From: a virus
Virus record (IMG/VR): IMGVR_UViG_3300017763_000168
Span: 1-25,310 of that record
Direction: 5' to 3' (one strand)
Length of the DNA stretch: 25,310 nucleotides
Shown piece by piece: positions 5,094-13,472 of the stretch (positions are counted from its first letter, which is position 1; every line of letters starts with the position of its first letter). Both the position numbers and the translations under genes were made by a program. Under the pieces are notes generated by a model. That model was given only the letters and a program-made list of their open reading frames with translations, did not search any database and was not told where the DNA came from.

Positions 5094-7585
5094 AATTCTA
5101 TACTAATGTACAAATGATTGGGGATCAGTTCCTCGTTCGTGGTTATGAAAATGGTGAGTACATTCAGTTTAGAGAAAAATACAAACCTACATTATTTGTT
5201 CCTGCCAAGAAAGAAACTTTTCATAAAACTCTTGATGGGGATTATGTCGAACCAATTAAACCTGGTTTCGTATCGGACTGTCGTGACTTCTTAAAAAGTT
5301 ATGGTGAGGTAGATAATTTTAAAGTGTATGGTAATGAGAGGTACATCTATCAGTATATTTCTGATAAGTATCCTCAAGATGAGATTAAATTTGACGCTAG
5401 TAAGATTCGCCTCATCACAGTCGATATCGAAACTCGTGCTGAGAATGGATTTCCTGATGTTGAGACAGCTGATCAAGAGATCCTGCTGATCACTATTCAA
5501 GATTATAATACAAAAGAGATTACAACCTGGGGTCAGGGTCCGTTCAAGATTAAACAGGACAATGTTCGCTACATTCAGTTCAACAATGAGCGGGATCTAC
5601 TCAACAGTTTTATTAACTGGTGGATGGAGAATACTCCTGATGTTGTGACTGGTTGGAACATTCAGTTGTTCGATATGCCATTCATTGCAAAGCGTATTGA
5701 TCGTGTTCTTGGCGAAAAACTTGCTAAGAGATTATCGCCTTGGGGATTAGTATCTCAAAAAGAAGTCTTTATCAAAGGTCGTAGACAAATTTTCTACGAT
5801 ATTGGTGGTATTTCACAGTTAGATTATCTCGATCTTTATAAAAAGTTTACATATACCAATCAGGAATCATATCGTCTTGATCATATTGCCAATGTAGAAC
5901 TTGGTCAGAAAAAACTTGACCACTCTGAGTTTGATACATTCAAGGACTTCTATACTCATGGGTGGCAAAAATTTGTAGAATATAACATTATCGATGTGGA
6001 GCTCGTAGACCGTCTTGAAGATAAGATGAAGTTGATCGAGCTTGCTTTAACTATGGCATACGATGCTAAAGTGAACTATAGTGATGTATTCTATCAAGTA
6101 AGGATGTGGGACACCATCATCTATAATTATTTGAAGAAGAAAGGTATAGTCATTCCCCCCAAGGAAAAAACTGATAAGGATGAAAAGTATGCAGGAGCCT
6201 ATGTTAAGGAACCGATTCCGGGAGTCTATGACTGGGTGGTTTCTTTTGACCTCAACAGTCTGTACCCTCATCTTATTATGCAGTACAACATATCACCAGA
6301 AACCCTCTTGGACGAAAAGCATCCAACAGCAACAGTTGATAAGATACTTTCTGAGGAGATAAGTTTTGAGATGTATAAGGACAATGCTGTTTGTCCGAAT
6401 GGTGCTATGTTCCGTAAAGATAAGAAGGGGTTCTTGCCTGAGTTGATGGAGAAGATGTATGGTGAGAGAGTTATCTTCAAGAAGCGTATGCTTAAAGCCA
6501 AGCAAGAGTTTGAGAAGACTCCTACTGATACACTTAAGAAAGAAATCTCCAGATGTAACAACATTCAAATGGCGAAGAAGATTTCTCTTAACTCTGCTTA
6601 TGGTGCTATTGGTAATCAATATTTCAGGTATTTTAAACTAGCAAACGCGGAGGCTATTACTTTATCTGGTCAGGTCTCAATTCGTTGGATTGAGAACAAG
6701 ATGAATCAATATCTAAACAAACTCTTATCTACTGAGGGTGAAGATTATGTTATTGCATCTGACACTGACTCAATCTATCTTAACCTTGGACCTCTTGTTA
6801 CTAAATTTCTTGGTAATAAATCTGATGATAAAGCAGCAATTGTTGCACTACTTGATAAAATCTGTGAAGATAAATTAGAACCGTTTATTGATAACTCGTA
6901 TCAAGATCTTGCGGATTATGTTTCGGCATACGAACAAAAGATGCAAATGAAGAGAGAGAATATCGCTGATCGTGGCATCTGGACTGCAAAGAAGAGGTAC
7001 ATTCTTAATGTTTGGAATAGTGAAGGTGTTCAATATACAGAACCTAAATTAAAAGTGATGGGTATTGAGGCTGTAAAGTCTTCCACACCTGCACCTTGTC
7101 GTCAAATGTTGAAGGACTCTTTCAAAATTATGATGACTGGATCTGAAGATGATATGATTAACTACATAGGTGACTGTCGCAAGAAATTTAATAAACTAAC
7201 TCCTGAAGAGATCTCTTTCCCAAGATCCGTCAGTGATGTAGTGAAGTATAGATCTCCGTCAGATATTTACACTGAAAGAACTCCTATTCATTGTCGTGGA
7301 GCTCTTCTATACAATCATTATATTAAGAAAGCGAATCTTACTAACAAGTATTCTCTAATTAAGAATGGAGAAAAGATTAAATTTTGTTATTTGGAGATAC
7401 CAAATACTATTCATGAGAATGTTATCTCTTTTATTCAGGACTTTCCCAAAGAACTAAATCTTAATAAGTATATTGATTATGATTTGCAATTTAGCAAGGC
7501 ATTTTTAGAACCGTTAAAGACCATTCTTACTGCTATTGGATGGTCCGTAGAAAAAACCGCAACCTTAGAGGACTTCTTCTCATGA
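5090..7585 (+). CDS. 43: DNA polymerase, family B (T4 gp43-like)
   Basis: The replicative polymerase with 3'-5' proofreading, 831 residues against 898 in T4. Exonuclease motifs: VDIETRAE (Exo I, near residue 111), NIQLFDMPF (Exo II) and YNIIDVE (Exo III). Polymerase motifs: DLNSLYPHLI (motif A, near 387), KISLNSAYGAIGN (motif B, near 496), SDTDSIYL (motif C, near 556) and KKRYIL (near 634). The C-terminus ends in a short acidic/hydrophobic tail (LEDFFS), as expected for a clamp-binding peptide. No intein or frameshift interrupts it. Start ATG 5090 overlaps the previous stop (ATGA) and its own stop overlaps the next small gene the same way. RegA encoded upstream may repress its translation, as in T4, but no operator is shown. 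Confidence 0.98.
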   Translation: MKFYTNVQMIGDQFLVRGYENGEYIQFREKYKPTLFVPAKKETFHKTLDGDYVEPIKPGFVSDCRDFLKSYGEVDNFKVYGNERYIYQYISDKYPQDEIKFDASKIRLITVDIETRAENGFPDVETADQEILLITIQDYNTKEITTWGQGPFKIKQDNVRYIQFNNERDLLNSFINWWMENTPDVVTGWNIQLFDMPFIAKRIDRVLGEKLAKRLSPWGLVSQKEVFIKGRRQIFYDIGGISQLDYLDLYKKFTYTNQESYRLDHIANVELGQKKLDHSEFDTFKDFYTHGWQKFVEYNIIDVELVDRLEDKMKLIELALTMAYDAKVNYSDVFYQVRMWDTIIYNYLKKKGIVIPPKEKTDKDEKYAGAYVKEPIPGVYDWVVSFDLNSLYPHLIMQYNISPETLLDEKHPTATVDKILSEEISFEMYKDNAVCPNGAMFRKDKKGFLPELMEKMYGERVIFKKRMLKAKQEFEKTPTDTLKKEISRCNNIQMAKKISLNSAYGAIGNQYFRYFKLANAEAITLSGQVSIRWIENKMNQYLNKLLSTEGEDYVIASDTDSIYLNLGPLVTKFLGNKSDDKAAIVALLDKICEDKLEPFIDNSYQDLADYVSAYEQKMQMKRENIADRGIWTAKKRYILNVWNSEGVQYTEPKLKVMGIEAVKSSTPAPCRQMLKDSFKIMMTGSEDDMINYIGDCRKKFNKLTPEEISFPRSVSDVVKYRSPSDIYTERTPIHCRGALLYNHYIKKANLTNKYSLIKNGEKIKFCYLEIPNTIHENVISFIQDFPKELNLNKYIDYDLQFSKAFLEPLKTILTAIGWSVEKTATLEDFFS

Positions 7586-7749
7586 CAGATCAAGAAAAAT
7601 GGAATAGAGGACTTGATCTTTTTATCGAGTCCGTTCATAAACCGGATCATAAACTTAGATCCTGTGCTCACAACCAAGAATGTTTTAATGAACTGATGTC
7701 AATGCGCGAAAATGTGCTAGAATACTTGAAAACCTTGAGATGGAGTTGA
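7582..7749 (+). CDS. Small hypothetical protein between gp43 and uvsX
   Basis: A 55-residue charged, probably helical protein with no recognised domain. It has two cysteines eight positions apart (SCAHNQEC) flanked by histidines. ATG 7582 overlaps the gp43 stop (ATGA), and its TGA is immediately followed by the uvsX ATG, so it is translated as part of the replication operon. An upstream in-frame start at 7540 exists but would lie deep inside gp43. Function unknown. Confidence 0.65.
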   Translation: MTDQEKWNRGLDLFIESVHKPDHKLRSCAHNQECFNELMSMRENVLEYLKTLRWS

Positions 7750-8754
7750 ATGGATTTTCTTAAAGAGATTATCAAAGAAATTGGAGATGACTATACTCAG
7801 TTGGCCAAAGATATTGACGACTCTGAAACTTATGTGGACACGGGTTCTTACATTTTTAATTCACTGGTCTCAGGTAGCGTATTTGGTGGTGTTTCTGGGA
7901 ATAAGATTACTGCCATTGCTGGTGAGTCTTCTACTGGGAAGACTTTCTTTAGCCTCGCTGTCGTTCAAAATTTCCTTGACACTAATCCTGATGGGTATTG
8001 TCTCTATTTTGACACTGAAGCAGCAATTAATAAGTCTCTTCTTGAGAGCCGTGGACTACCTCTTGATCGCTTGGTAGTTGTCAATGTTGTAACTATCGAA
8101 GAGTTTCGTAGTAAAGCATTGAGAGCAGTTGATTTGTATCTGAAGAAACCCGAAGGAGAGCGCAAACCATGTATGTTTGTATTAGATTCTCTTGGTATGC
8201 TTTCAACTGAGAAAGAGATCCGTGATGCTTTGGATGAAAAGCAAGTTCGTGATATGACAAAATCACAACTGGTTAAAGGTGCCTTCAGGATGTTGACATT
8301 GAAGCTAGGACAGGCTAGAATACCTATGATTGTTACCAACCATACTTACGATGTCATTGGCGCATATGTACCTACAAAAGAAATGGGAGGAGGTAGTGGA
8401 CTCAAGTATGCAGCAAGTACAATCATCTATCTCAGCAAGAAGAAAGAGAAGGATGGAACAGAAGTCATCGGAAACCTTATCAAGGCTAAGACTCACAAGT
8501 CTCGTTTAAGCAAGGAGAACAAAGACGCCACTATTCGGTTATACTATGATGAGCGTGGACTTGATCGTCATTATGGATTGCTTGAATTAGGAGAACTTGG
8601 AGGTCTCTGGAAGAATGTTGCAGGTCGTTATGAGATTGATGGTAAGAAAGTCTATGCCAAGCAAGTTTACAAGGAACCTGAGAAGTATTTTACTGAAGAA
8701 GTGATGCAACAACTTGACGAGATTGCTCGTAAAGAATTTAGCTATGGTGAATGA
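7750..8754 (+). CDS. uvsX: RecA-like recombinase (T4 UvsX-like)
   Basis: The 334-residue strand-exchange ATPase forms filaments on single-stranded DNA for recombination-dependent replication and repair. Walker A is GESSTGKT near residues 58-65. Walker B is CMFVLDSLG near residues 140-148. The core continues with IPMIVTNHTYDVIG and MGGGSGLKYAASTIIYLSKK, the L2/DNA-binding and RecA-core segment. Many lysines follow (KAKTHKSRLSKENK). It is shorter than T4 UvsX (about 390 residues), mostly at the C-terminus. It follows the 55-residue gene with no gap and overlaps gp41 by four bases, giving the cyanophage order gp43-uvsX-gp41. Confidence 0.97.
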   Translation: MDFLKEIIKEIGDDYTQLAKDIDDSETYVDTGSYIFNSLVSGSVFGGVSGNKITAIAGESSTGKTFFSLAVVQNFLDTNPDGYCLYFDTEAAINKSLLESRGLPLDRLVVVNVVTIEEFRSKALRAVDLYLKKPEGERKPCMFVLDSLGMLSTEKEIRDALDEKQVRDMTKSQLVKGAFRMLTLKLGQARIPMIVTNHTYDVIGAYVPTKEMGGGSGLKYAASTIIYLSKKKEKDGTEVIGNLIKAKTHKSRLSKENKDATIRLYYDERGLDRHYGLLELGELGGLWKNVAGRYEIDGKKVYAKQVYKEPEKYFTEEVMQQLDEIARKEFSYGE

Positions 8755-10130
8755 TGAGTGACAGGATTGAACTGACTATTCTAAGAAACCTCATTCATGA
8801 TGAAGAGTTTCTTAGAAAGGTTCTACCATTTATAGAACCTGATTATTTTGATGAGCGCAATGAAAGACTTGTTTTTGAGGAGATCAGTTCCTTTGTCAAT
8901 CTATACGATAGGATTCTAACACCAGAAATCCTTAATATTGAAGTACAGAACCGTAGTGATATCTCTGAATCCGAATGTAAAGATACTCTAACCTTAGTGG
9001 AAGTATTGACTGAGAGTGAAACTCATACTCAGTGGTTGTTAGATGCTACTGAAAAGTGGTGTCGCGACCGGGCTATTTACTTGGCACTGATGGAGTCTAT
9101 TCAGATTGCAGACGGTAAAGATAGCGAAAAGACCAGAGATTCTATCCCTGGTATTATGCAAGATGCCCTTGCGGTTTCTTTCGATAATCATATTGGTCAT
9201 GATTATCTTCAAGATTATGAAGCAAGATACGACTTTTATCATAAAGACGAATCAAAGATACCATTCGATCTTGAATATTTTAATAAGATTACGAAAGGAG
9301 GTATGCCCAATAAGACACTTACTATTGCTCTAGCTGGTACTGGTGTTGGTAAATCTCTCTTTATGTGTCATGTAGCAAGTTCAGTTTTATTGCAGGGCAA
9401 AAATGTTTTATACATTACGCTTGAGATGTCTGAGGAAAAAATTGCTGAAAGAATTGACGCTAACCTTTTAGATGTTAATATCAGAGACTTGACAGAGTTA
9501 CCTCGTCAGTTATTCGAGACAAAAGTATCTAAAGTTGCTGCAAAAACTCAGGGCACTCTTATAATTAAAGAGTATCCAACAGCCAGTGCCCACAGTGGAC
9601 ATTTTAAATCTCTGCTCAACGATCTGGCACTTAAGAAATCTTTTCGCCCTGATATTATTTTCATTGATTACCTTAATATTTGTGCTTCCGCTAGGTATCG
9701 CGGAGCTGTCGGTGTCAACTCTTATAGTTATATCAAGGCTATTGCTGAAGAACTTAGAGGATTGGCTGTCGAAGCCCAGGTCCCTATCGTTTCTGCCACC
9801 CAGACCACTCGTTCTGGTTATAGTAGCAGTGATGTTGACATTACTGACACTAGCGAGTCCTTTGGTCTCCCTGCTACTGCTGATCTTATGTTTGCCCTTA
9901 TTTCATCTGAAGATCTTGAAGGACTCGGGCAGATCATGGTGAAGCAATTGAAGAATAGATACGGTGATCCGACTATGAATAAGAGATTTGTTATTGGTAT
10001 TGACAGATCGAAGATGAGGTTGTATGATTGTGAACAAAGTGAAGGTGGATCTCTCCATGGATCTGGAGATGATACTAAAGAAGAAACTTTTGTAAAAGAG
10101 AACAAATTTCAGGGGTTTAAATTTGATTAA
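8751..10130 (+). CDS. 41: Replicative DNA helicase (T4 gp41, DnaB family)
   Basis: A 459-residue hexameric 5'-3' helicase. An N-terminal DnaB-like helical domain (RIELTILRNLIHDEEFL) leads to the RecA-fold motor: Walker A AGTGVGKSL near residues 194-202, LYITLEMSEEKIAERI after it, Walker B DIIFIDYLNI near 300, SATQTTRSGYSSSD (switch with conserved Gln) near 347, and KNRYGD near 402 with the arginine-finger region. It works with primase gp61, encoded at 18133. Start is ATG 8751 (ATGA overlap with uvsX) or ATG 8754; both give nearly the same protein. Confidence 0.97.
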   Translation: MMSDRIELTILRNLIHDEEFLRKVLPFIEPDYFDERNERLVFEEISSFVNLYDRILTPEILNIEVQNRSDISESECKDTLTLVEVLTESETHTQWLLDATEKWCRDRAIYLALMESIQIADGKDSEKTRDSIPGIMQDALAVSFDNHIGHDYLQDYEARYDFYHKDESKIPFDLEYFNKITKGGMPNKTLTIALAGTGVGKSLFMCHVASSVLLQGKNVLYITLEMSEEKIAERIDANLLDVNIRDLTELPRQLFETKVSKVAAKTQGTLIIKEYPTASAHSGHFKSLLNDLALKKSFRPDIIFIDYLNICASARYRGAVGVNSYSYIKAIAEELRGLAVEAQVPIVSATQTTRSGYSSSDVDITDTSESFGLPATADLMFALISSEDLEGLGQIMVKQLKNRYGDPTMNKRFVIGIDRSKMRLYDCEQSEGGSLHGSGDDTKEETFVKENKFQGFKFD

Positions 10131-10983
10131 ATCAGCAACAAAAGTATGGAACGATATTTCTCAGGTCAATAATCTTGAATTTCAGTACCATCTCTTGCCT
10201 GGTGGGGCTGCAATCCTTACTGCAAGCGATGTCTTCCAGTATCCTGATAAAGTTTATGATTTTCTTTCTAATTTAGATTACTGGGAAACCCAGCACTTTA
10301 GTGATACTGATATCATTCGTCCTGGACTAACTCATCAGTTTGCTCCTGGACTTTTCAGTATGCTTGGTAGTGGTCTTAGCCAAAGAATGAAAAAAATCTT
10401 TGGAGTTTCTGAATTGAGTACATTAGATATGTACATTCAATCCACGAAAGGTGATATGACTTTAGATGTTACTGGTGGATTATGCTGCTATCCGCATATT
10501 GATTCAGCAGTAATGGATTCTAATGAAGAAGATCTCCCTCATATTGTTTCAAACCTCAATCTCTCAAAAAGTTCTGATCCTGTAAGGACTGGATTCTGGT
10601 CCTTTAGGGGTAAGAGTAATGTTCTAGAGTTTAATAGAGACGATAAGAATGCATTCAATAATTTTTATGATCGGCATGAAGATGTGACTATTTCTGAGTG
10701 GTTTCAAATTAATGATTACGAAGACTTTAAATTTGAAAGTTCTGTTGAAATGGTGTATAATAGTCTTGTAGTCTATAGTACGGGAACAATTCATAATCCG
10801 TACATCAAACCTAATTGGTTTGCTGATAATGATAGGTTAGTGTTATCAACTTTTTTCTCTGTAGATCCAGAGAGATTAAACTTTGAAGAAAAAGATGTCG
10901 ATGTTGTTTCCTACACATGGGAACATTTCAGGCTAGATACACTATTCAACTATCACCCACAACAAACAGCACCGCAATTTTAA
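10123..10983 (+). CDS. DUF6445-like putative Fe(II)/2-oxoglutarate dioxygenase
   Basis: A 286-residue protein resembling the DUF6445 family. DVFQYPDKVYDFL (36-48) and RPGLTHQFAPG (66-76) form the N-terminal part. The putative metal site is CCYPHID (H125, D127) with the distal IHNP (H224), and R238 in DRLVLSTFF could bind 2-oxoglutarate. Substrate is unknown. The only in-frame start near the expected N-terminus is TTG 10123, overlapping the gp41 stop by eight bases, with AGGGG at 10111-10115 upstream. The first internal ATG would remove about 80 residues. It is one of three likely 2OG-type oxygenases in this window. Family call is by motif reading. Confidence 0.65.
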   Translation: MIKSATKVWNDISQVNNLEFQYHLLPGGAAILTASDVFQYPDKVYDFLSNLDYWETQHFSDTDIIRPGLTHQFAPGLFSMLGSGLSQRMKKIFGVSELSTLDMYIQSTKGDMTLDVTGGLCCYPHIDSAVMDSNEEDLPHIVSNLNLSKSSDPVRTGFWSFRGKSNVLEFNRDDKNAFNNFYDRHEDVTISEWFQINDYEDFKFESSVEMVYNSLVVYSTGTIHNPYIKPNWFADNDRLVLSTFFSVDPERLNFEEKDVDVVSYTWEHFRLDTLFNYHPQQTAPQF

Positions 10984-10985
10984 TC

Positions 10986-11654
10986 ATGCCTACTTATTCA
11001 AGCGCAATCGCTGATGCGACACCAGATCCTCAGCGTCCTACTACTGCTACTCCCCCTCGCCGTCCTAGGGCTAAAGAGTTTTGGGAAGCAGAACCCGGCG
11101 ATCCTGGTACTGAAGGATGGTCCGATGATCCAGAAGATCGTACTGGACCCCAGCTAGGTAATCCTACCAATCCTCAACCAACAGTTGTTGCTACTCCCCC
11201 TGCTCCACCAGCAGCACCACCAGTCATGCCAGTAGTTTTGACTTCTCCTCAAACTACTCCTAAAGATGGTTACCTTGAGTTTGTTAACCAAGTAACTAGT
11301 GCTCCATCTAAGGATCCTGCACAGTTTATTGCTCGTGTTGCTGCACTTCAAGCAGGTGGTTGTGAGATTCAGCGTCTTCTAACTGCTGCTGTAGGTATCT
11401 CTGCTGAAGGTGGTGAGTTCATGGAGATTGTTAAGAAGATTATTTTTCAAGGCAAACCCTGGGAAGAAGATAATATTGAGCACCTGAAGATTGAACTGGG
11501 TGATGTTATGTGGTATGTTGCTCAGGCATGTATGGCACTTGACATCTCTTTGGAAGAAGTTCTTGATCGTAATATTGATAAACTATCAAAGCGTTATCCA
11601 TCAGGAACTTTTGATTCTTATTATTCAGAAAATCGTAAGAAAGGTGACCGGTAA
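10986..11654 (+). CDS. mazG: MazG nucleotide pyrophosphohydrolase with proline-rich N-terminal extension
   Basis: The C-terminal ~120 residues are a MazG domain of the marine-phage type: EIQRLLTAAVGISAEGGEFMEI holds the first acidic cluster and IELGDVMWYVAQACMAL the second (ExxD), the Mg-binding residues for cleaving nucleoside triphosphates to monophosphates. Marine phage MazG has been proposed to alter host ppGpp or nucleotide pools. The first ~90 residues are unusual: low complexity, rich in Pro, Thr and Ala, and probably disordered. ATG 10986 is two bases after the previous stop; an ORF extension to 10917 is rejected because it overlaps the oxygenase. The stop overlaps the next ORF as TAATG. 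Confidence 0.88.
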   Translation: MPTYSSAIADATPDPQRPTTATPPRRPRAKEFWEAEPGDPGTEGWSDDPEDRTGPQLGNPTNPQPTVVATPPAPPAAPPVMPVVLTSPQTTPKDGYLEFVNQVTSAPSKDPAQFIARVAALQAGGCEIQRLLTAAVGISAEGGEFMEIVKKIIFQGKPWEEDNIEHLKIELGDVMWYVAQACMALDISLEEVLDRNIDKLSKRYPSGTFDSYYSENRKKGDR

Positions 11655-11773
11655 TGGACGGAGCAGTACATGCATGGAACTCTATGTCCTACGGAGAGGG
11701 GTTCCTCTTCTCTGTATGGATCTTAGGAATGTATTATGTCAAACTAAAAATGGATAAGAGGTTTGGACAATGA
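11654..11773 (+). CDS. Tiny single-membrane-span protein
   Basis: A 39-residue ORF, MDGAVHAWNSMSYGEG followed by a hydrophobic stretch FLFSVWILGMYYVKL that could span the membrane, then a basic tail. Its ATG overlaps the mazG stop (TAATG) and its TGA overlaps the next ATG (ATGA), which supports real translation despite the small size. Function unknown. Confidence 0.55.
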   Translation: MDGAVHAWNSMSYGEGFLFSVWILGMYYVKLKMDKRFGQ

Positions 11774-11928
11774 GTAAAAAATCATTTAAGAATAAACATC
11801 AGCAGGAATGGGAATGGGAAGAAACTCCTGAGACTAAGGCAGCAATTGCTGCTCTTCATGAAGGCATTCGTTTTCGTAAATTAAAAGAAGAGGATGATAA
11901 ACTAGGTTACGATACTAGTGGTAAATAA
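11770..11928 (+). CDS. Small charged hypothetical protein
   Basis: A 52-residue ORF starting MSKKSFKNKHQQEWEWEE, rich in Lys and Glu, with a predicted helix (TKAAIAALHEGIRFRKLKEE). It overlaps its neighbours at both ends (ATGA upstream, TAATG downstream), consistent with translational coupling from mazG. A possible AGAGG (11757-11761) lies nine bases before the start. No domain recognised. Confidence 0.6.
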   Translation: MSKKSFKNKHQQEWEWEETPETKAAIAALHEGIRFRKLKEEDDKLGYDTSGK

Positions 11929-12122
11929 TGCTTAGTCTCTGGATCCACATACGAGCATTCTTTGCTGTTGTGGTTGTTGGTTGTTCTCAACCTGTCAACT
12001 GGAAACATTGTGTTCGTGTGGACCAGTGGCTCTTGCCAGAAGTTAAGGAAGGATATAGACTATGGACAGGACAGACAACCCCGTATCAGTCTGAAAAGGA
12101 CTATCTAAATAATAGGGAGTAG
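11928..12122 (+). CDS. Small hydrophobic-N-terminus hypothetical protein
   Basis: A 64-residue ORF whose first ~19 residues (MLSLWIHIRAFFAVVVVGC) are hydrophobic and end in a cysteine, reminiscent of a signal or lipoprotein leader, but the VVGC motif is a poor lipobox. The rest is polar and aromatic. It overlaps the previous stop (TAATG) and its TAG lies inside the loop of the terminator that follows. Function unknown. Confidence 0.5.
   Translation: MLSLWIHIRAFFAVVVVGCSQPVNWKHCVRVDQWLLPEVKEGYRLWTGQTTPYQSEKDYLNNRE
12104..12111 (+). promoter_or_regulatory. Late-promoter-like box TCTAAATA
   Basis: TCTAAATA matches TATAAATA at seven of eight bases, 26 bases before ATG 12138, overlapping the end of the previous ORF. 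The predicted transcript start (~12117) lies inside the first arm of the adjacent terminator, so a transcript from here would not form that hairpin. Confidence 0.4.
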
Positions 12123-12135
12123 TGCTCCCTATTTT
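12112..12135 (+). terminator. Rho-independent terminator ending the mazG operon
   Basis: ATAGGGAG (12112-12119) pairs perfectly with CTCCCTAT (12125-12132) around a five-base loop, followed by a T tract to 12136. The 11928 ORF stop is in the loop and the next ATG is only two bases after the T tract. Confidence 0.82.
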
Positions 12136-12137
12136 TA

Positions 12138-13472
12138 ATGGCTGAACCGTCTGAAGGATTTTTTGCTGGTTGTGCTTTATGTACCAATCAAGAAATGGAT
12201 GCCGCTCTAAAGGATGAGACTAGCATTCAAAACTTTTACAATGTAATGTACCAGAGGTACACGAGTAATGGAGTTATTGGTGCCGGTAATGTAAAAAAAG
12301 ATTTTGAGAAAGCAGTTACCCTGGGACCTTCTGTAAAAAAAGATAAGTTTTATTCTGATCTTGTCGTAGGTATCTCTGCAGTAAAAGCAGTCAGATCTTT
12401 CCTTTCTACAAATTCTGCAATGAAAGGTATATCTGGGAATGCAATACCTAATGCAGTATACCTGACAGGAACTCAATGGCCTAAAGAAGTTCAGCAATTT
12501 AAGTTTGCTGCTTTTGGTATGGCAGACTTTAACTCCTCTGATTTGATTCTTCAGTATGGATCTAATTATGTTGGGGTATCTCTAAAGAAAAAACCAAAAG
12601 GAACTGCACCTGATCCGACTCTAATCAATAAAGCATTTGATACTGTATTGAATGGATCTCAATTTGCTCCTATTAAGGCACAGCTGCAGCAAGCTAGACA
12701 GCAGTTTTTTGCTGGAGTAATTAGGGATGCATTAACTACTGGTCCTTTAGTTGGACTTGCTCAACTTCCTGATGGATCTAATCCTAGAAATGCTGCACCA
12801 GAAAAACTCTGGAGTACTAGAATTGGTATCTACAAAAATGGTAAGATACAAACAGTTCCATTAATTAATCTAAAAGATGTTTCTGCTATTGGTGATCCAA
12901 CTCTATTGAATAGTAAAGAAGTTGATAGAAATACTACAAATGCCATGCGTGATTATGTAAACACGAGACTTGGTAAAGTAGGTAACCAACCCAATACTTT
13001 ATATAAACAGTTTCTAACTATTATTAAGAGAAATCAGCAATTGTTTGCTGACACCTTAATCAATCTTATCCTTAAGAAACAATTGATGGATGAGATGAGT
13101 GAGTATACTAGAAGTAACTTTGAATTTATCTTGACCACTGGAGTGGGACAGGTTACGATATCTAAGTCCAACGGTATGAATATTCAGGAAGGTAGTGGTA
13201 CTTGTATTGGTATTGACAGTGTTGCACTTGCTCTTGCTTATCTTAAAAGACAACCTAAAACTATTGATATAGATACTGCAAAAACAGAGTCATCAAATGC
13301 GGCTAAGTTATTTTTCAAAGTTAGAGCAGGTACACTAGATCTCTTAGAACTTGAGTTAAGATATAAGGGTGACTTTAAATCTCAACCTCAGTTCCAAGCA
13401 TTTCTTTCACCCCAATTTAAATCCTTACTTAAGGGTGACTTTGGAAACGCACGAAACATTATTTTTGGTTAA
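12138..13472 (+). CDS. Conserved phage hypothetical protein, 444 residues
   Basis: A large cytoplasmic protein that I do not recognise with certainty. The N-terminus has clustered cysteines (FFAGCALCTN). A central segment, SSDLILQYGSNYVGVSLKKKPKG near residues 133-155, resembles the D...(x)xK core of PD-(D/E)xK nucleases in the variant where a serine precedes the lysine strand (xSLK), so a nuclease is possible but unproven. It is rich in Asn, Gln and Lys, with no membrane segment or repeat. It follows a terminator and a late-type box and is immediately followed by the 2OG oxygenase gene. No Shine-Dalgarno is visible other than GGGAG at 12115-12119, which is too distant. Confidence 0.75.
   Translation: MAEPSEGFFAGCALCTNQEMDAALKDETSIQNFYNVMYQRYTSNGVIGAGNVKKDFEKAVTLGPSVKKDKFYSDLVVGISAVKAVRSFLSTNSAMKGISGNAIPNAVYLTGTQWPKEVQQFKFAAFGMADFNSSDLILQYGSNYVGVSLKKKPKGTAPDPTLINKAFDTVLNGSQFAPIKAQLQQARQQFFAGVIRDALTTGPLVGLAQLPDGSNPRNAAPEKLWSTRIGIYKNGKIQTVPLINLKDVSAIGDPTLLNSKEVDRNTTNAMRDYVNTRLGKVGNQPNTLYKQFLTIIKRNQQLFADTLINLILKKQLMDEMSEYTRSNFEFILTTGVGQVTISKSNGMNIQEGSGTCIGIDSVALALAYLKRQPKTIDIDTAKTESSNAAKLFFKVRAGTLDLLELELRYKGDFKSQPQFQAFLSPQFKSLLKGDFGNARNIIFG

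Noticed and set aside
6047-6619. Minus-strand ORFs of 74-108 codons inside gp43
   Set aside because: They are shadows of a strongly conserved gene and have no domain or ribosome-site support.
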